Source of the DNA: Brevundimonas albigilva
GTDB lineage: Bacteria > Pseudomonadota > Alphaproteobacteria > Caulobacterales > Caulobacteraceae
Length of the DNA: 64,000 nucleotides
Assembly: GCF_023503965.1 (NCBI RefSeq)
Contig: NZ_CP097298.1
Coordinates: 1,939,001-2,003,000 of the forward strand
Reading direction: 5' to 3'
Below, in pieces: positions 32,075-41,588 of the stretch. Under the pieces are notes generated by a model that saw only the letters and a list, made by a program, of their open reading frames with translations, ran no database searches and was not told the DNA's origin. Within the stretch, counting starts at the first letter, position 1. Each line of letters begins with the position of its first letter. The translations under genes and the position numbers were made by a program.

Positions 32075-33679
32075 ATGCCCGCCGCTCCCGACTTCCCGCC
32101 CGCCCCGGACGCGATCAAGCCCGTCCGCGCCCTGATCTCGCTTTCGGACAAGGCGGGACTGGAGGATGCGGCCCGAACCCTGGCCGGCCTGGGCGTCGAA
32201 CTGGTCTCGACCGGCGGCACCAAGGCGGCCATCGAGAAACTGGGCCTGCCGGTCAAGGACGTGGCCGACCTGACGGGTTTCCCCGAGATGATGGACGGGC
32301 GGGTCAAGACGCTGCACCCGGTCGTGCACGGCGGCCTGCTGGGCGTGCGCAACGCCCCGACCCACGCCGAGGCGATGACCCAGCACGGCATCGGCCCCAT
32401 CGACATCGTCTGGATCGACCTCTACCCGTTCGAGAAGACCGTCGAGGACGGCGGCGGCTTCGAGGCGGCCATCGAGAACATCGACATCGGCGGCCCGGCC
32501 ATGATCCGTTCCGGCTCCAAGAACCACGGCCACGTCGCCGTGGCGGTGGACGGCGAGAGCATCGGCCTGATCCTTCAGGCGCTGAAGACCGACGGCGCGA
32601 CGACCCTGGCCTTGCGCAAACGCCTGGCCGCCCGCGCCTTCGCCCGCACCGCCGCCTATGACGCCGCCGTCTCGACCTGGTTCGCCGGCCAGCTGGAAGA
32701 CGCCGCCCCGGCCCGCAAGTCCATCGCCGGAACCCTGGCCCAGACCCTGCGCTACGGCGAGAACCCGCACCAGACCGGCGCCTTCTACCGCACCGGCGAG
32801 CGCCGTCCCGGCGTGGCCTACGCCGAACAGGTCCAGGGCAAGGAGCTGGGCTACAACAACATCGCCGACGCCGACGCCGCCTATGAGCTGGTGGCCGAGT
32901 TCGAGGCCCCCGCCTGCGTCATCGTCAAACACGCCAACCCCTGCGGCGTCGCGGTCGGGAACACCCTGTCGGAAGCCTATGCCCGCGCGCTGGAATGCGA
33001 CGCCGTGTCGGCCTTCGGCGGCGTGATCGCGGTCAACCGGCCGCTGAACGGCGACGACGCGCGCGCCATCACCGGCATCTTCACCGAGGTCGTCATCGCC
33101 CCCGGCGCCGACGACGAGGCCAAGGCCGTCTTCGCCGCCAAGAAGAACCTGCGCCTGCTGATCACCGATGGCCTGCCCGACCCGCACGGCGCGGGCGAAG
33201 TGTTCCGTTCGGTCGCCGGCGGCTTCCTGGTTCAGTCGCGCGACCGTTCGCTGATCAAGCCCGAAGACCTGAAGATCGTCACCCGGCGCCAGCCGACGCC
33301 GACCGAGATCCAGGACATGCTGTTCGCCTTCACCGTGGCCAAGCACGTGAAGTCCAACGCCATCGTCTACGCCAAGGACGGCCAGACGGCGGGCATCGGC
33401 GCCGGCCAGATGAACCGCCGCGACAGCGCCCGCATCGCCGCAATCCGCGCCAAGGAGGCGGGCGAGGCCAAGGGCCTGGCCCATTCGCTGGCGGAAGGTT
33501 CGGCCTGCGCGTCCGAAGCCTTCTTCCCCTTCGCCGACGGCCTGCTGGAAGCGGTCGCGGCCGGCGCCACGGCGGTGATCCAGCCCGGCGGCTCGATCCG
33601 CGACGAAGAGGTCATCGCCGCCGCCGACGAGCGGAACATCGCCATGGCCTTCACCGGCGTGCGGGTCTTCCGGCACTAG
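32075..33679 (+). CDS. purH: Bifunctional AICAR transformylase / IMP cyclohydrolase
   Basis: 534 residues, intact. The N-terminal MGS-like cyclohydrolase domain has [26 protein letters not shown] and [13 protein letters not shown]. The C-terminal transformylase has [39 protein letters not shown] and [12 protein letters not shown]. It catalyses the last two steps of IMP synthesis. It has its own promoter region, since the preceding genes end 174 bases upstream on the other strand. Confidence 0.96.
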   Translation: MPAAPDFPPAPDAIKPVRALISLSDKAGLEDAARTLAGLGVELVSTGGTKAAIEKLGLPVKDVADLTGFPEMMDGRVKTLHPVVHGGLLGVRNAPTHAEAMTQHGIGPIDIVWIDLYPFEKTVEDGGGFEAAIENIDIGGPAMIRSGSKNHGHVAVAVDGESIGLILQALKTDGATTLALRKRLAARAFARTAAYDAAVSTWFAGQLEDAAPARKSIAGTLAQTLRYGENPHQTGAFYRTGERRPGVAYAEQVQGKELGYNNIADADAAYELVAEFEAPACVIVKHANPCGVAVGNTLSEAYARALECDAVSAFGGVIAVNRPLNGDDARAITGIFTEVVIAPGADDEAKAVFAAKKNLRLLITDGLPDPHGAGEVFRSVAGGFLVQSRDRSLIKPEDLKIVTRRQPTPTEIQDMLFAFTVAKHVKSNAIVYAKDGQTAGIGAGQMNRRDSARIAAIRAKEAGEAKGLAHSLAEGSACASEAFFPFADGLLEAVAAGATAVIQPGGSIRDEEVIAAADERNIAMAFTGVRVFRH

Positions 33680-33698
33680 GGACCGCCACGCGCCGGCT

Positions 33699-34510
33699 TC
33701 AGTCCTCGATGACGACCTTTTCCGCCGTGCCGCCTTCGCGCCAATAGCCGGCGGCCTTCATCGCCCTGGGGTCGAACCCCAGGGCCACGACCCGGGCGCG
33801 CAGCGTCCGCGCCACCTGGGCCTCGGCCGCGATCCAGACGTAGGCGTCGCGGCGATCGACGTCCGTCAGGGCCTGCTCCACCGCCTGGGCCAGGGGCGTC
33901 GCGTCGCTGCGCGCGGCCTCGCCGCGGTCGACCCAGGCCACCGACAGGGCGGCGGGACTGGTCAAGGCCAGGCGCTCGGACGGGTCCTTCACGGCGACGA
34001 CCACCGTGGCGCGGGCCTCGGCGGGCAGTTCCTCCAGCCGCCGCGCGCGATGGCGGGCAGGGCGGTTTCGTCGCCGATCAGCACATGGTCGGCGAAGGCC
34101 GTCGGAACCAGGGTGGAGCCGCGCGGTCCGCTGACGCCCAGCTGGACGCCGGGCGCGGCCGTCATGGCCCACTCGGTGGCCGGGCCGCCGTGGCCGGTCA
34201 CGAAGTCGAGCGTCAGACGCCGCGTCGCCGGGTCGTAGGCGCGCGGGGTGTAGTCCCGCGCCGCCGGCCTCGGCTCGGGAAAGACCGGACCGTCCGGCCC
34301 CAAGGTCGGCATGACCGGCGCCTCGCCCGGCCGGGGCGGAAAGACCTTCACATGGTCGTCGAAGCCGGGCGAGACGAAGCCCTCCAGGTCGTCGCCGGTC
34401 AGGACGATGCGGCGGTAGGTCGGGGTCAGGTCCTCGACCGACACGACGCTCAGGGTGCGGAACTTCAGTTCGTGCCGCACCCGGCGGGGAATGCGAAGGC
34501 TCTCGCTCAT
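33699..34510 (-). CDS. Siderophore-interacting protein, ferric-chelate reductase (YqjH/ViuB-like; frameshifted)
   Basis: The FAD-binding half has LTPTYRRIVLTGDDLEGF, the flavin motif RDYTPRAYD, HGGPATEWA and GVSGPRGS, and DETALPAIAR near the nucleotide site. The second half (EELPAEARATVVVAV ... YVWIAAEAQVARTLR ... GYWREGG) is in another frame; one base near 34043 joins them to ~270 residues. The enzyme uses NAD(P)H to reduce Fe(III)-siderophores in the cytoplasm. The ATG overlaps the stop of the PadR gene, an arrangement parallel to E. coli YqjI-YqjH. Confidence 0.88.
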
Positions 34511-35127
34511 GCCTTTTCCACCCCGTCGGCCGCCGCGTTCAGGATGTCGGCGACCGCCTTCACCTGCGCCTCGGTCAGAGCCGTTTCGCCGGTCAGCCGG
34601 GCGTGGACGGTCGCGCGCAACCGGCCGATGGCGTCCTGGATCGCTTCCGGCCGCCGGACGTGGGCGGCGAACTTGTCCATCCGCGCCTGGACGGCGGCCA
34701 CGGCCTCGGCGTTCTCGGCCAGAAGGGCGCGGCCGGTCTCGGTGATCGCATACAGCTTCTTTCCGCCTTGGGCCGACGCCTCCAGCGCGCCCATCTCCTC
34801 CAGCAGGGTCAGGGTCGGATAGATGACGCCGGGGCTGGGAGAATAGGCGCCGCCCAGCCGGGTCTCCACGGCCTTGATCAGTTCATAGCCGTGGCTGGGT
34901 TCGTGGTCGGGCTTTTCCGCGATCAGCGACAGCAGCAGCCAGCGCAGGCTGCCGTGATCGAACAGCCGTCCGCCGCCGCGCCGGCCGTGGCCGCGGCCCA
35001 TGCCCTCGCCGCGGTCCAGGCCCCGTCCGGGGCCGCCGCGCATTCCGCGCCCGCGACCGAAGACGCCGTGTTTGTCGCCGCATCCCTCGCGACGATGATG
35101 GTGATGGAAGATCCCCTTGGATCGCAT
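34507..35127 (-). CDS. PadR family regulator with His/Gly/Arg-rich metal-sensing head (YqjI-like)
   Basis: 206 residues. The N-terminal ~60 residues are a low-complexity head with HHHHRREGCGDKHG and repeated Gly-Arg. The PadR winged helix follows (GYELIKAVETRLGGAYSPSPGVIYPTL, the family signature) with a C-terminal dimer helix. E. coli YqjI has the same build, binds nickel through its head and represses the ferric reductase gene yqjH; here the reductase is the next gene, coupled by ATGA. The ATG at 35127 is chosen for its AAGGA ribosome site. A GTG at 35157 would lie inside the operator. Confidence 0.88.
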   Translation of the reverse strand: MRSKGIFHHHHRREGCGDKHGVFGRGRGMRGGPGRGLDRGEGMGRGHGRRGGGRLFDHGSLRWLLLSLIAEKPDHEPSHGYELIKAVETRLGGAYSPSPGVIYPTLTLLEEMGALEASAQGGKKLYAITETGRALLAENAEAVAAVQARMDKFAAHVRRPEAIQDAIGRLRATVHARLTGETALTEAQVKAVADILNAAADGVEKA

Positions 35128-35139
35128 TCCGATTTCCTT

Positions 35140-35177
35140 TTCGATATATCTATTCACGAGCGCTTAGATATATCGAA
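35140..35177. promoter_or_regulatory. Operator: perfect 13-bp inverted repeat
   Basis: TTCGATATATCTA at 35140-35152 is the exact reverse complement of 35165-35177, with a 12-base spacer. It lies just upstream of the PadR start and between it and the divergent hydrolase gene. Its AT-rich TATATC core stands out in this GC-rich sequence. Autoregulation by the PadR protein is the natural reading. Confidence 0.82.
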
Positions 35178-35234
35178 TTGAGGAAGTGTCAAGAGCGCTG
35201 GCGTTCAGGCGCCAAGGCGGGCGACAGTGGCGGC

Positions 35235-35984
35235 ATGGATGATCTGAACCAGCGCTGGGCCCGGCTTGAGCCGCACATGGTCGTGACGGGGCCGGACGAC
35301 GACCGCCCGCGCCCGGCGGTGCTGTTGTTCCACGGCTGCGGCGGGCTTCGCGACCATCTGCCCCGCTACGCCCAGGCGGCGGCCGAGGCGGGTTGGCGGG
35401 CCTTCGTCGTCGATTCCTACGCCCCGCGCGGCTGGGGCCGGGCCTTCACCCTGACCGCCGTCTGCACCGGCCTGGCCCTGCGGGGGTACGAGCGGGCGGG
35501 CGATGTCCTGGCCGCGATCCGGGGCGTTTCCGCCCGGCCGGACGTGGACGCGGATCGCCTGGCCCTGGCGGGCTGGAGCCACGGCGGCTGGTCGATCATG
35601 GAGATGATGAGCGCCGATCCCGCGCCGAACGCCCTGGGCGTCAGCGACCCCGGCGCGGCCGATCTGTCGGGGGTGAAGGCGGTCTGGCTGGCCTATCCCT
35701 ATGTCGGGCCCTTCGCCTTCAACAAGCTGAAGCCGTGGCGGCGTTGTCCCAAGGTCCTGGCCGTCACCTGCCGCCGCGATCACCTGACCACCGTCCGCAA
35801 CGCCGAACAGGTCAACGCCATGATCCGCAACTGCGGCGCCGAGGTCGAAAGCTGGATCGCCGAGGGCACCCACGCCTTCGACGAACCCACCAACAACGGC
35901 CCGATGCGCCACGACCCGGCCCTGGCCGAGGAGGCCCTGCGCCGCTTCCGCGCCTTCCTGGAGGACGCCGCGCCCCACGGCTGA
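35235..35984 (+). CDS. Dienelactone hydrolase-like alpha/beta hydrolase
   Basis: 249 residues. AVLLFHGCGG is the oxyanion strand, and the nucleophile elbow is GWSHGGW, with Ser replacing the Cys of classical dienelactone hydrolase. The late EGTHAFDEP supplies the His. No signal peptide. The ATG at 35235 is preferred over one at 35178 that lies within the operator edge. It is divergent from the PadR gene and may share its operator. The substrate is unknown. Confidence 0.82.
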   Translation: MDDLNQRWARLEPHMVVTGPDDDRPRPAVLLFHGCGGLRDHLPRYAQAAAEAGWRAFVVDSYAPRGWGRAFTLTAVCTGLALRGYERAGDVLAAIRGVSARPDVDADRLALAGWSHGGWSIMEMMSADPAPNALGVSDPGAADLSGVKAVWLAYPYVGPFAFNKLKPWRRCPKVLAVTCRRDHLTTVRNAEQVNAMIRNCGAEVESWIAEGTHAFDEPTNNGPMRHDPALAEEALRRFRAFLEDAAPHG

Positions 35985-36024
35985 AAAGATTTCCGACCTT
36001 CCGTCTTGACGCGCGGCCCATCAC

Positions 36025-36041
36025 GTAACAATTGCAGTTAC
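36025..36041. promoter_or_regulatory. Candidate operator: GTAAC-N7-GTTAC palindrome
   Basis: GTAAC at 36025-36029 and GTTAC at 36037-36041 end directly before the ATG of the Rrf2 gene. A TTGACG box lies at 36006-36011. Short dyads over the promoter are usual for Rrf2 autoregulation. The arms are only 5 bp, so this is tentative. Confidence 0.4.
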
Positions 36042-36530
36042 ATGAAGCGCGACTCCCGCCTGTCCAACATCCTGCACGCCCTGCTGCACATGGCCGAGCA
36101 TCAGGCGCGGACGGGCTCGCCCATGACCTCGGACCAGCTGGCGGTCTGCCTGTCCACCAATCCGGTGGTGGTGCGCCGGACCATGGCGGGCCTGCGGGAC
36201 CAGGGGCTGGTCGCCTCGGAAAAGGGACACGGCGGCGGCTGGCGTCTGGCCCGGCCGCTGGACCAGGTCACCCTGGGCCAGGTGCACGCGGCCCTGGGGG
36301 GAACCGGCCTGATCCCCGACGCCCCGCCGGTCGAGGCCCAGGGCTGCCTGGTCGAAGCCGCGGTCAACGAGGCCCTGTCCGACACCTACGCCGCCGCCCG
36401 CGCCCTGCTGGTCGCGCGGCTGGACTCCATCACCCTGGCCGATCTGGCGGCGGACTTCTCGCGCCGGATGGCGGCGCATCCTGCCAAGGACCCCCTTCAT
36501 GCCCACCTTCGAAAATCCCATGCCTCATGA
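36042..36530 (+). CDS. Rrf2 family transcriptional regulator
   Basis: 162 residues. The winged helix has LSTNPVVVRRTMAGLRDQGLVASEKGHGGGWRLARP. A single Cys (QGCLVEAAVN) follows, so not an iron-sulfur triad but possibly a thiol or redox sensor. The gene overlaps the flavoprotein reductase by 32 bases, which implies coupled translation and that the regulator controls its own operon. Confidence 0.88.
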   Translation: MKRDSRLSNILHALLHMAEHQARTGSPMTSDQLAVCLSTNPVVVRRTMAGLRDQGLVASEKGHGGGWRLARPLDQVTLGQVHAALGGTGLIPDAPPVEAQGCLVEAAVNEALSDTYAAARALLVARLDSITLADLAADFSRRMAAHPAKDPLHAHLRKSHAS

Positions 36531-37432
36531 CGCCGTGATCATCGGCGGCTCCTATGCGGGCCTGTCCGCCGCCATGCAGCTGGTCCGCGCGCGCCGCCGG
36601 GTGCTGCTCATCGACGACGGCCGGCCGCGCAACCGCTTCGCCGCCCGCGCCCACGGCGTCCTGGCCAACGACGGCCGGCCGGGAGCCGAGATCGCGGCGG
36701 CCGCCCGCGCCCAGGTCGCCGCCTATCCCACCGCCGCCTTCCGCATGGCCGAGGCGGTGGCGGTCGATCGGATCGAGGGCGGCTTCTCGGTCGCCTTCGC
36801 CGACGGAACGCGGACCCAGGGCCGGCGCCTGCTGCTGTCGCATGGCGTTGAGGACGTCCTGGCCGACATCCCCGGCGTCCGGGAACGCTGGGGCCGCACC
36901 GCCCTCCACTGCCCCTGGTGCCACGGCTATGAGATCGGCGGCGGCCCCATCGGCGTGCTGGGACGGGGCGAACACGCGGTCCAGTATGCGGCGACGGTGG
37001 CCGAATGGGGGGACGTCACCCTGTTCATGGGCCTGGACCAGCCTGTCGCCCGAGGACGCCCACCTGCTGTATCGCCGGGGCGTGACGATCGAACCGACGC
37101 CGATCGAACGGCTGGAGGGCGAGACCCCGACCCTGACCGGCGCGCGTCTGGCGGACGGGCGCTTCATCCCGCTGAAGGCCATCTTCGTCGGCGCCAGCGT
37201 GCGCGTCGCCAGCCCCTTCGCCGACAGCCTGGGCTGCGAGATGGTCGACACGCCGATGGGCCGCGTCGTCAAGGTGGACGCCATGCAGCAGACGACCCAG
37301 CCGGGCGTCTTCGCCGCCGGCGACCTGGCCCGCGCCGCCTCCAACATCACCCTGGCGACCTCGGACGGCATGACGGCCGCCCACGCCCTGTTCCGCTCGC
37401 TGGTGGAGGAGGAGACGGCGCCCGCCGCCTAA
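36499..37432 (+). CDS. Thioredoxin reductase-like FAD/NAD(P) oxidoreductase (frameshifted)
   Basis: About 310 residues. AVIIGGSYAGLSAA is the FAD Rossmann motif, CPWCHGYE carries the redox-active Cys pair, GPIGVLGRGEHA is the NAD(P) motif, and GVFAAGDLARA contacts FAD near the end. The frame is lost near 37042 (MGLDQ then SPEDAHLLYRRGV), repaired by two missing C or one extra base. The start at 36499 has AAGGA upstream. No thioredoxin gene is adjacent, so the partner is unknown. Its stop overlaps the convergent OsmC stop. Confidence 0.88.
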
Positions 37433-37892
37433 CCCAGCGTCGCCTGGACCGTGATCGTCGCCCGGACCGAATGGGCCATTTCGCAATGCTCGTGCGCCGC
37501 GTGATGCAGGGCGTCCAGCTCGGCCTGGTCGGGCTGGCGGCCGGTGAAGGTGGTGACGGGGCGCAGGGTCACGCGGGCCAGATAGCGCCTGCCCGCCTCG
37601 TCCTTGTCCAGCTCGCCGGACGCCTCGTCGCGATAGGAATCCAGCGTCAGCCGGGCGTTGGCGGCGAGGCCAGGAACCACAGCATGTGGCAGCTGGACAG
37701 GGAGGCGATCATCGCCTCCTCCGGATCGACCGCCGTGGCGTCGGACATCGGCAGGGGCACGCTGGCCGGGGCGGAAGACCCGCGCACGACCGCCCCGCCG
37801 TCGAAGGTCCAGATGTGGGCGCGGCTGTAGCGCTTGTCGACGAAGGGCTGGTCGCCCCGCGTCCACTCGATGATCGCCCCGTGCGCGCTCAT
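37429..37892 (-). CDS. OsmC family peroxiredoxin (frameshifted)
   Basis: About 154 residues. The first part holds SSCHMLWFL with the first active Cys, and the second part ends EHCEMAHSVRATITV with the other Cys. Together they are the OsmC/Ohr peroxidase pair. It reduces organic hydroperoxides. One missing base near 37667 (ASPP should lead into AANARLTLDSYRDEA) repairs it. The start overlaps the GNAT stop (ATGA). Confidence 0.88.
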
Positions 37893-38596
37893 GCCTCGTC
37901 TCCTTCAGCTTCGGCCAGGACGGTATAGGTCATCCGCGCACGAACCTCGAAGCCCAGGCCGCGATAGAAGGCGATGGTGGCGTCGTGGTCGGCGAAGGCG
38001 TGCAGGAAGGCCGCCTCGCCCGCGGCCAGGATCTCCCCGACCACCGCCCGCGACAGCGCCGCCGCATAGCCCCGGCCGCGATGGTCGGGATGGGTGCAGA
38101 CGCCGCTCAGCTCGGTGAAGCCGTCGACCCTGAGGCGCCGCCCGGCCATGGCGATCAGTTCGCCGTCGCGCTTCACGCCGATGAACGGCCCCAGCCGGTG
38201 CGTCGCCGACCGGAACGGCCCGCACCGCGTCAGCGTCGCCAGGGCCAGCATAGCCGGCGCGTCGGCCTCGGTCAGGGGCGCGAAGGCGACCTCGGGCCCG
38301 CCGGCGGTCAGGGCCGTCGCCGTCATCTGCACCAGGGCGATCCGGCGGTCGACGGCCACCTCGGGCAGGACGTCGACCATCGGCCCGTCCTCGCGCTCGA
38401 CCAGGCCCGCGCCGGGATGGCGCCGCGCCAGCGCGGTCAGCGCCGCCCGCGCCTTGGCCGAGGCGTCGGCGGCGGCCAGGAACACCCCGACCTCCGGATC
38501 GATCCGCACCGCGGACGCATCGGACTCCGGCGTCGCAAACGCCGCCAGCCGCGTCGTCAGGGCGTTGAACACGGCGCGGTCGAGAGGATGGCTCAT
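37889..38596 (-). CDS. GNAT family N-acetyltransferase (FR47-like)
   Basis: 235 residues. The acetyl-CoA site is SGVCTHPDHRGRGYAAALS (the R-x-x-G-x-G/A loop), followed by AFLHAFADHDATIAFYRGLGF. The N-terminal ~110 residues form a second, weaker half. The substrate is unknown. It overlaps OsmC by 4 bases, so the two are co-translated. Confidence 0.87.
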   Translation of the reverse strand: MSHPLDRAVFNALTTRLAAFATPESDASAVRIDPEVGVFLAAADASAKARAALTALARRHPGAGLVEREDGPMVDVLPEVAVDRRIALVQMTATALTAGGPEVAFAPLTEADAPAMLALATLTRCGPFRSATHRLGPFIGVKRDGELIAMAGRRLRVDGFTELSGVCTHPDHRGRGYAAALSRAVVGEILAAGEAAFLHAFADHDATIAFYRGLGFEVRARMTYTVLAEAEGDEA

Positions 38597-38680
38597 GGCC
38601 GCCGATCTAGGCGTCGGCGAGCGAAAGCGGAATGGCCCGTCGCTACGTCGCGTCCGGAATCCGCCGCCCCTGCCTCCGTC

Positions 38681-38788
38681 ATCCTCGGGCTTGACCCGAG
38701 GATCAGACGCGCCGTCGCTCATCCAGCGGGGTCGACCTTCATCGCATGGGCGCGCTTACAGTCCGGCCCTCGGGTCAAGCCCGAAGGG
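38681..38788. repeat. Pair of oppositely oriented palindromic repeats (REP-like)
   Basis: Unit 1 at 38681-38703 has arms ATCCTCGGG and CCCGAGGAT around CTTGA. Unit 2 at about 38767-38788 has the same CGGG-TCAAG-CCCG core in reverse orientation. They lie in the 210-base gap between GNAT and trpS. This element type is common between genes in alphaproteobacteria and may also help end trpS transcription. Confidence 0.8.
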
Positions 38789-38806
38789 TGACGGCGGTGT
38801 AAGGAC

Positions 38807-39843
38807 TTACGCCCGCCAGAAGCCGACGATCTTCTTGGTCTCGGCCACCACGGGCTCGGCGATGGCGGCGGCGCGCTCGGCCCCGTCCTTCAGCACGCGG
38901 TCGATTTCGGCCGGGTCGTCCATCAGCCGGCGCATCTCGGCCGTCACGGGCGCCAGGGATTCGACCGCCAGGTCCGCCAGCGCCGGCTTGAAGGCGCCGA
39001 AGCCCTGGCCGCCGAACTGGGCGATCACCTGCTCGCGGGTCTGGCCCGACAGGGCGGCGTAGATGGCGACCAGGTTCTTGGCCTCGGCCCGGTCGGCCAG
39101 GCCGTCCAGCGTCTCCGGCAGCGGCTCCGGGTCGGTCTTGGCCTTCCTGATCTTGGCCGCGATCGCATCGGCGTCGTCGGTCAGGTTGATGCGGCTGTTG
39201 TCCGACGGATCGGACTTGGACATCTTGGCCGCCCCGTCGCGCAGGCTCATCACCCGCGTCGCCGGCCCCTGGATCAGCGGCTCGGGCAGGGGGAAGAAGC
39301 CCGGCGCGTCGAAGTCGGCGTTGAACTTCTGGGCGATGTCGCGGGTCAGTTCCAGATGCTGCTTCTGGTCCTCGCCGACCGGCACCTCGGTGGCCTTGTA
39401 CAGCAGGATGTCGGCCGCCTGCAGCACCGGATAGGTGTACAGGCCGACCGAGGCGCGCTCCTTGTGCTTGCCCGACTTCTCCTTGAACTGGGTCATCCGG
39501 TCCAGCCAGCCCAGGCGCGCCACGCAGTTGAAGATCCAGCCAGTTCGGCGTGGGCGGGCACGGCCGACTGCGGAAAGATGGTCGCGGTCTTGGGGTCCAG
39601 GCCCGAGGCCAGGTAGGCGGCGGCGATCTCGCGCGTCTGGGCGGCCAGCTTGGCCGGGTCCTGCCACACGGTGATGGCGTGCATGTCGGCGACGAAGACC
39701 AGGACGGGCGCGCCCTGGTCCTGCAGTTCGACGAAGCGCTTCAGCGCGCCGAGGTAGTTGCCCAGGTGCAGGGCGCCGGAGGCCTGGATGCCGGACAGGA
39801 TGCGGCGCGGGCCGGTATAGGGGGCCGGGGTTTGATCGGTCAT
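38807..39843 (-). CDS. trpS: Tryptophanyl-tRNA synthetase (frameshifted)
   Basis: About 345 residues. Class I signature ALHLGNYLG near the start, [10 protein letters not shown], the second signature [11 protein letters not shown], and [15 protein letters not shown]. The frame breaks near 39540: AELA should be followed by [15 protein letters not shown], and one extra C restores it. The gene is essential, so this is a sequencing error. It follows murJ and glnD on the same strand. Confidence 0.95.
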
Positions 39844-39965
39844 GGTTCGGGTCTCGAAAGGTCGGGGTCAGGCGTGACGAAGCGGGCGGCGGTCAGCCGC
39901 GCCATCGCCATCCGGAAGGGAAGCCCGAAATCGTCATGGCCCCGCGCTTATCGTCTCCCCGCCGG

Positions 39966-41561
39966 TCAGTCCAGACCGGAGACGGGGCCCGCGCCCGGCT
40001 CGCGCCTCAAGGTCGCCTTCAGTTCCGACAGGGTCACGGCCCGGAACAGCAGCAGGCACAGCCCATAGGCGCCCGCCCCGACGGCGCAGACGACCAGGAC
40101 CGCGATCTCCTTGGCCAGGAACAGCCGGCTCAGCGTCGGATAGGCGAGGCTGGCGGCGAACAGCAGTCCGGCCATCACCGCGCTGGCGGCGACGATGCGC
40201 GACAGGCGCGACACGAAGGCCGGGGAGGGGCGCCAGCTGTCCTCGCGGATCAGCGTCCCGGCCAAGAGGGCGACATTGACCCAGGCGGAGACGCTGGTGG
40301 CGATGGCCAGGCCCAGCACCCCGTCCCAGCCGCGCGATCCGAACCAGAAGAACAGGGCCGAGCCCAGCGTCACCGTCAGGATCACCGAGATCACCGCGAA
40401 GATCATCGGCCGGCGCGTGTCCTCGCGCGCGAAGAAGGGCGGGGTCAGCACCTTGACCAGCACGAAGGCCGGCACGCCCCAGGCGAACTGGCGCAGCACG
40501 TCGGCGGTGCGCGCCGCATCGGCCGAGGTGAAGGCCGCGCGCGTCACCGTGGCGTCGATGATGAAGAAGGGAATGACGAACAGCGCCACCCCGGCCGGCA
40601 GGGCGAAGGCCAGCGCCAGCCCAAGCCCGTCGTCCATCGTCCGGCGGCCGCCCGCGTGGTCGCCGGAAACGAAGGCCCGCGTCAGGCGCGGCACCAAGGC
40701 CAGGCCCAGCGCCACCCCCACTAGCCCCAGCGGCAGCTGGTACAGGCGGTCGGCGTTGTACAGCACCGAGCGCGCCCCCTCGTTCGATCCGGCCAGGAAC
40801 TGGCTGACCAGGGAGTTGATCTGGAAGGCGCCGCCCGCCAGCACGCCCGGCACGGCCAGGGCCAGGGTCCGCCTGACCCCCGCCGTCAGGCGCGGCCACG
40901 ACAGGCGGATCGTCACCCCCAGCCGCCGCACGCCCCACCACAGCAGGCCCGCCTGGACGACGCCCGAGACCGTCACCGCCGCGCTGACCGCCATCAGGGT
41001 CTCCGGCTGGCTCATGGGAACGAAACTGGGCGCCATCAGCGGGACCAGGGTGCACAGGTTCAGGAACACCGGCACGCCCGCGGACAGGGCGAACCGCCCG
41101 CCGGTGTTCAGCACCCCCGACAGCAGCGAGGCGATGGTCATGCAGGCCAGATAGGGCATGGTCAGCTGCGCCGCCGTGACCGCCGCCCGCATCACGCCGG
41201 CGTCGTCGCGCCAGGCCGACAGCAGCCACGGCATGATCCACGGCATGGCGACCTGCAGCAGGATGCAGAAGCCGGCGACCACGGCGAAGATGAAGCTCAG
41301 CGCCTCGGACGCGGTGACGGCCGCCGCCGCCTCGCCCTCGCGCGCGCGGACCCCGCCGTAGATGGGCACGAAGGCCTGGGCGAAGGCGCCCTCCGCGAAC
41401 AACCGCCGGAACATGTTGGGCAGCATCAGGGCGGTGGTGAAGGCGTCCATCATCGGCCCCTGGCCGAAGCGCGCCGACAGGAACAGGTCGCGGGCGAAGC
41501 CCAGCACGCGGCTGCCCAGGGTGAGCGTGGCCTGGACCAGGGTGTTGCGGGCGAGACTCAT
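39966..41561 (-). CDS. murJ: Lipid II flippase MurJ (MviN)
   Basis: 531 residues, 14 membrane helices, intact. Motifs include SRVLGFARDLFLSARFG near the N-terminus, MLPNMFRRLFAEGAFAQAFVP, and further Arg residues lining the cavity. It flips lipid-linked peptidoglycan precursor across the inner membrane. It lies 28 bases after glnD, in one run with trpS. Confidence 0.94.
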   Translation of the reverse strand: MSLARNTLVQATLTLGSRVLGFARDLFLSARFGQGPMMDAFTTALMLPNMFRRLFAEGAFAQAFVPIYGGVRAREGEAAAAVTASEALSFIFAVVAGFCILLQVAMPWIMPWLLSAWRDDAGVMRAAVTAAQLTMPYLACMTIASLLSGVLNTGGRFALSAGVPVFLNLCTLVPLMAPSFVPMSQPETLMAVSAAVTVSGVVQAGLLWWGVRRLGVTIRLSWPRLTAGVRRTLALAVPGVLAGGAFQINSLVSQFLAGSNEGARSVLYNADRLYQLPLGLVGVALGLALVPRLTRAFVSGDHAGGRRTMDDGLGLALAFALPAGVALFVIPFFIIDATVTRAAFTSADAARTADVLRQFAWGVPAFVLVKVLTPPFFAREDTRRPMIFAVISVILTVTLGSALFFWFGSRGWDGVLGLAIATSVSAWVNVALLAGTLIREDSWRPSPAFVSRLSRIVAASAVMAGLLFAASLAYPTLSRLFLAKEIAVLVVCAVGAGAYGLCLLLFRAVTLSELKATLRREPGAGPVSGLD

Positions 41562-41588
41562 GCGGATTCCAGCGACTGACAGGCCCGC

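Noticed and set aside
31619..33676. 685-codon minus-strand frame over purH
   Set aside because: Only its last 93 codons (the small lipoprotein) are real. The rest mirrors purH.
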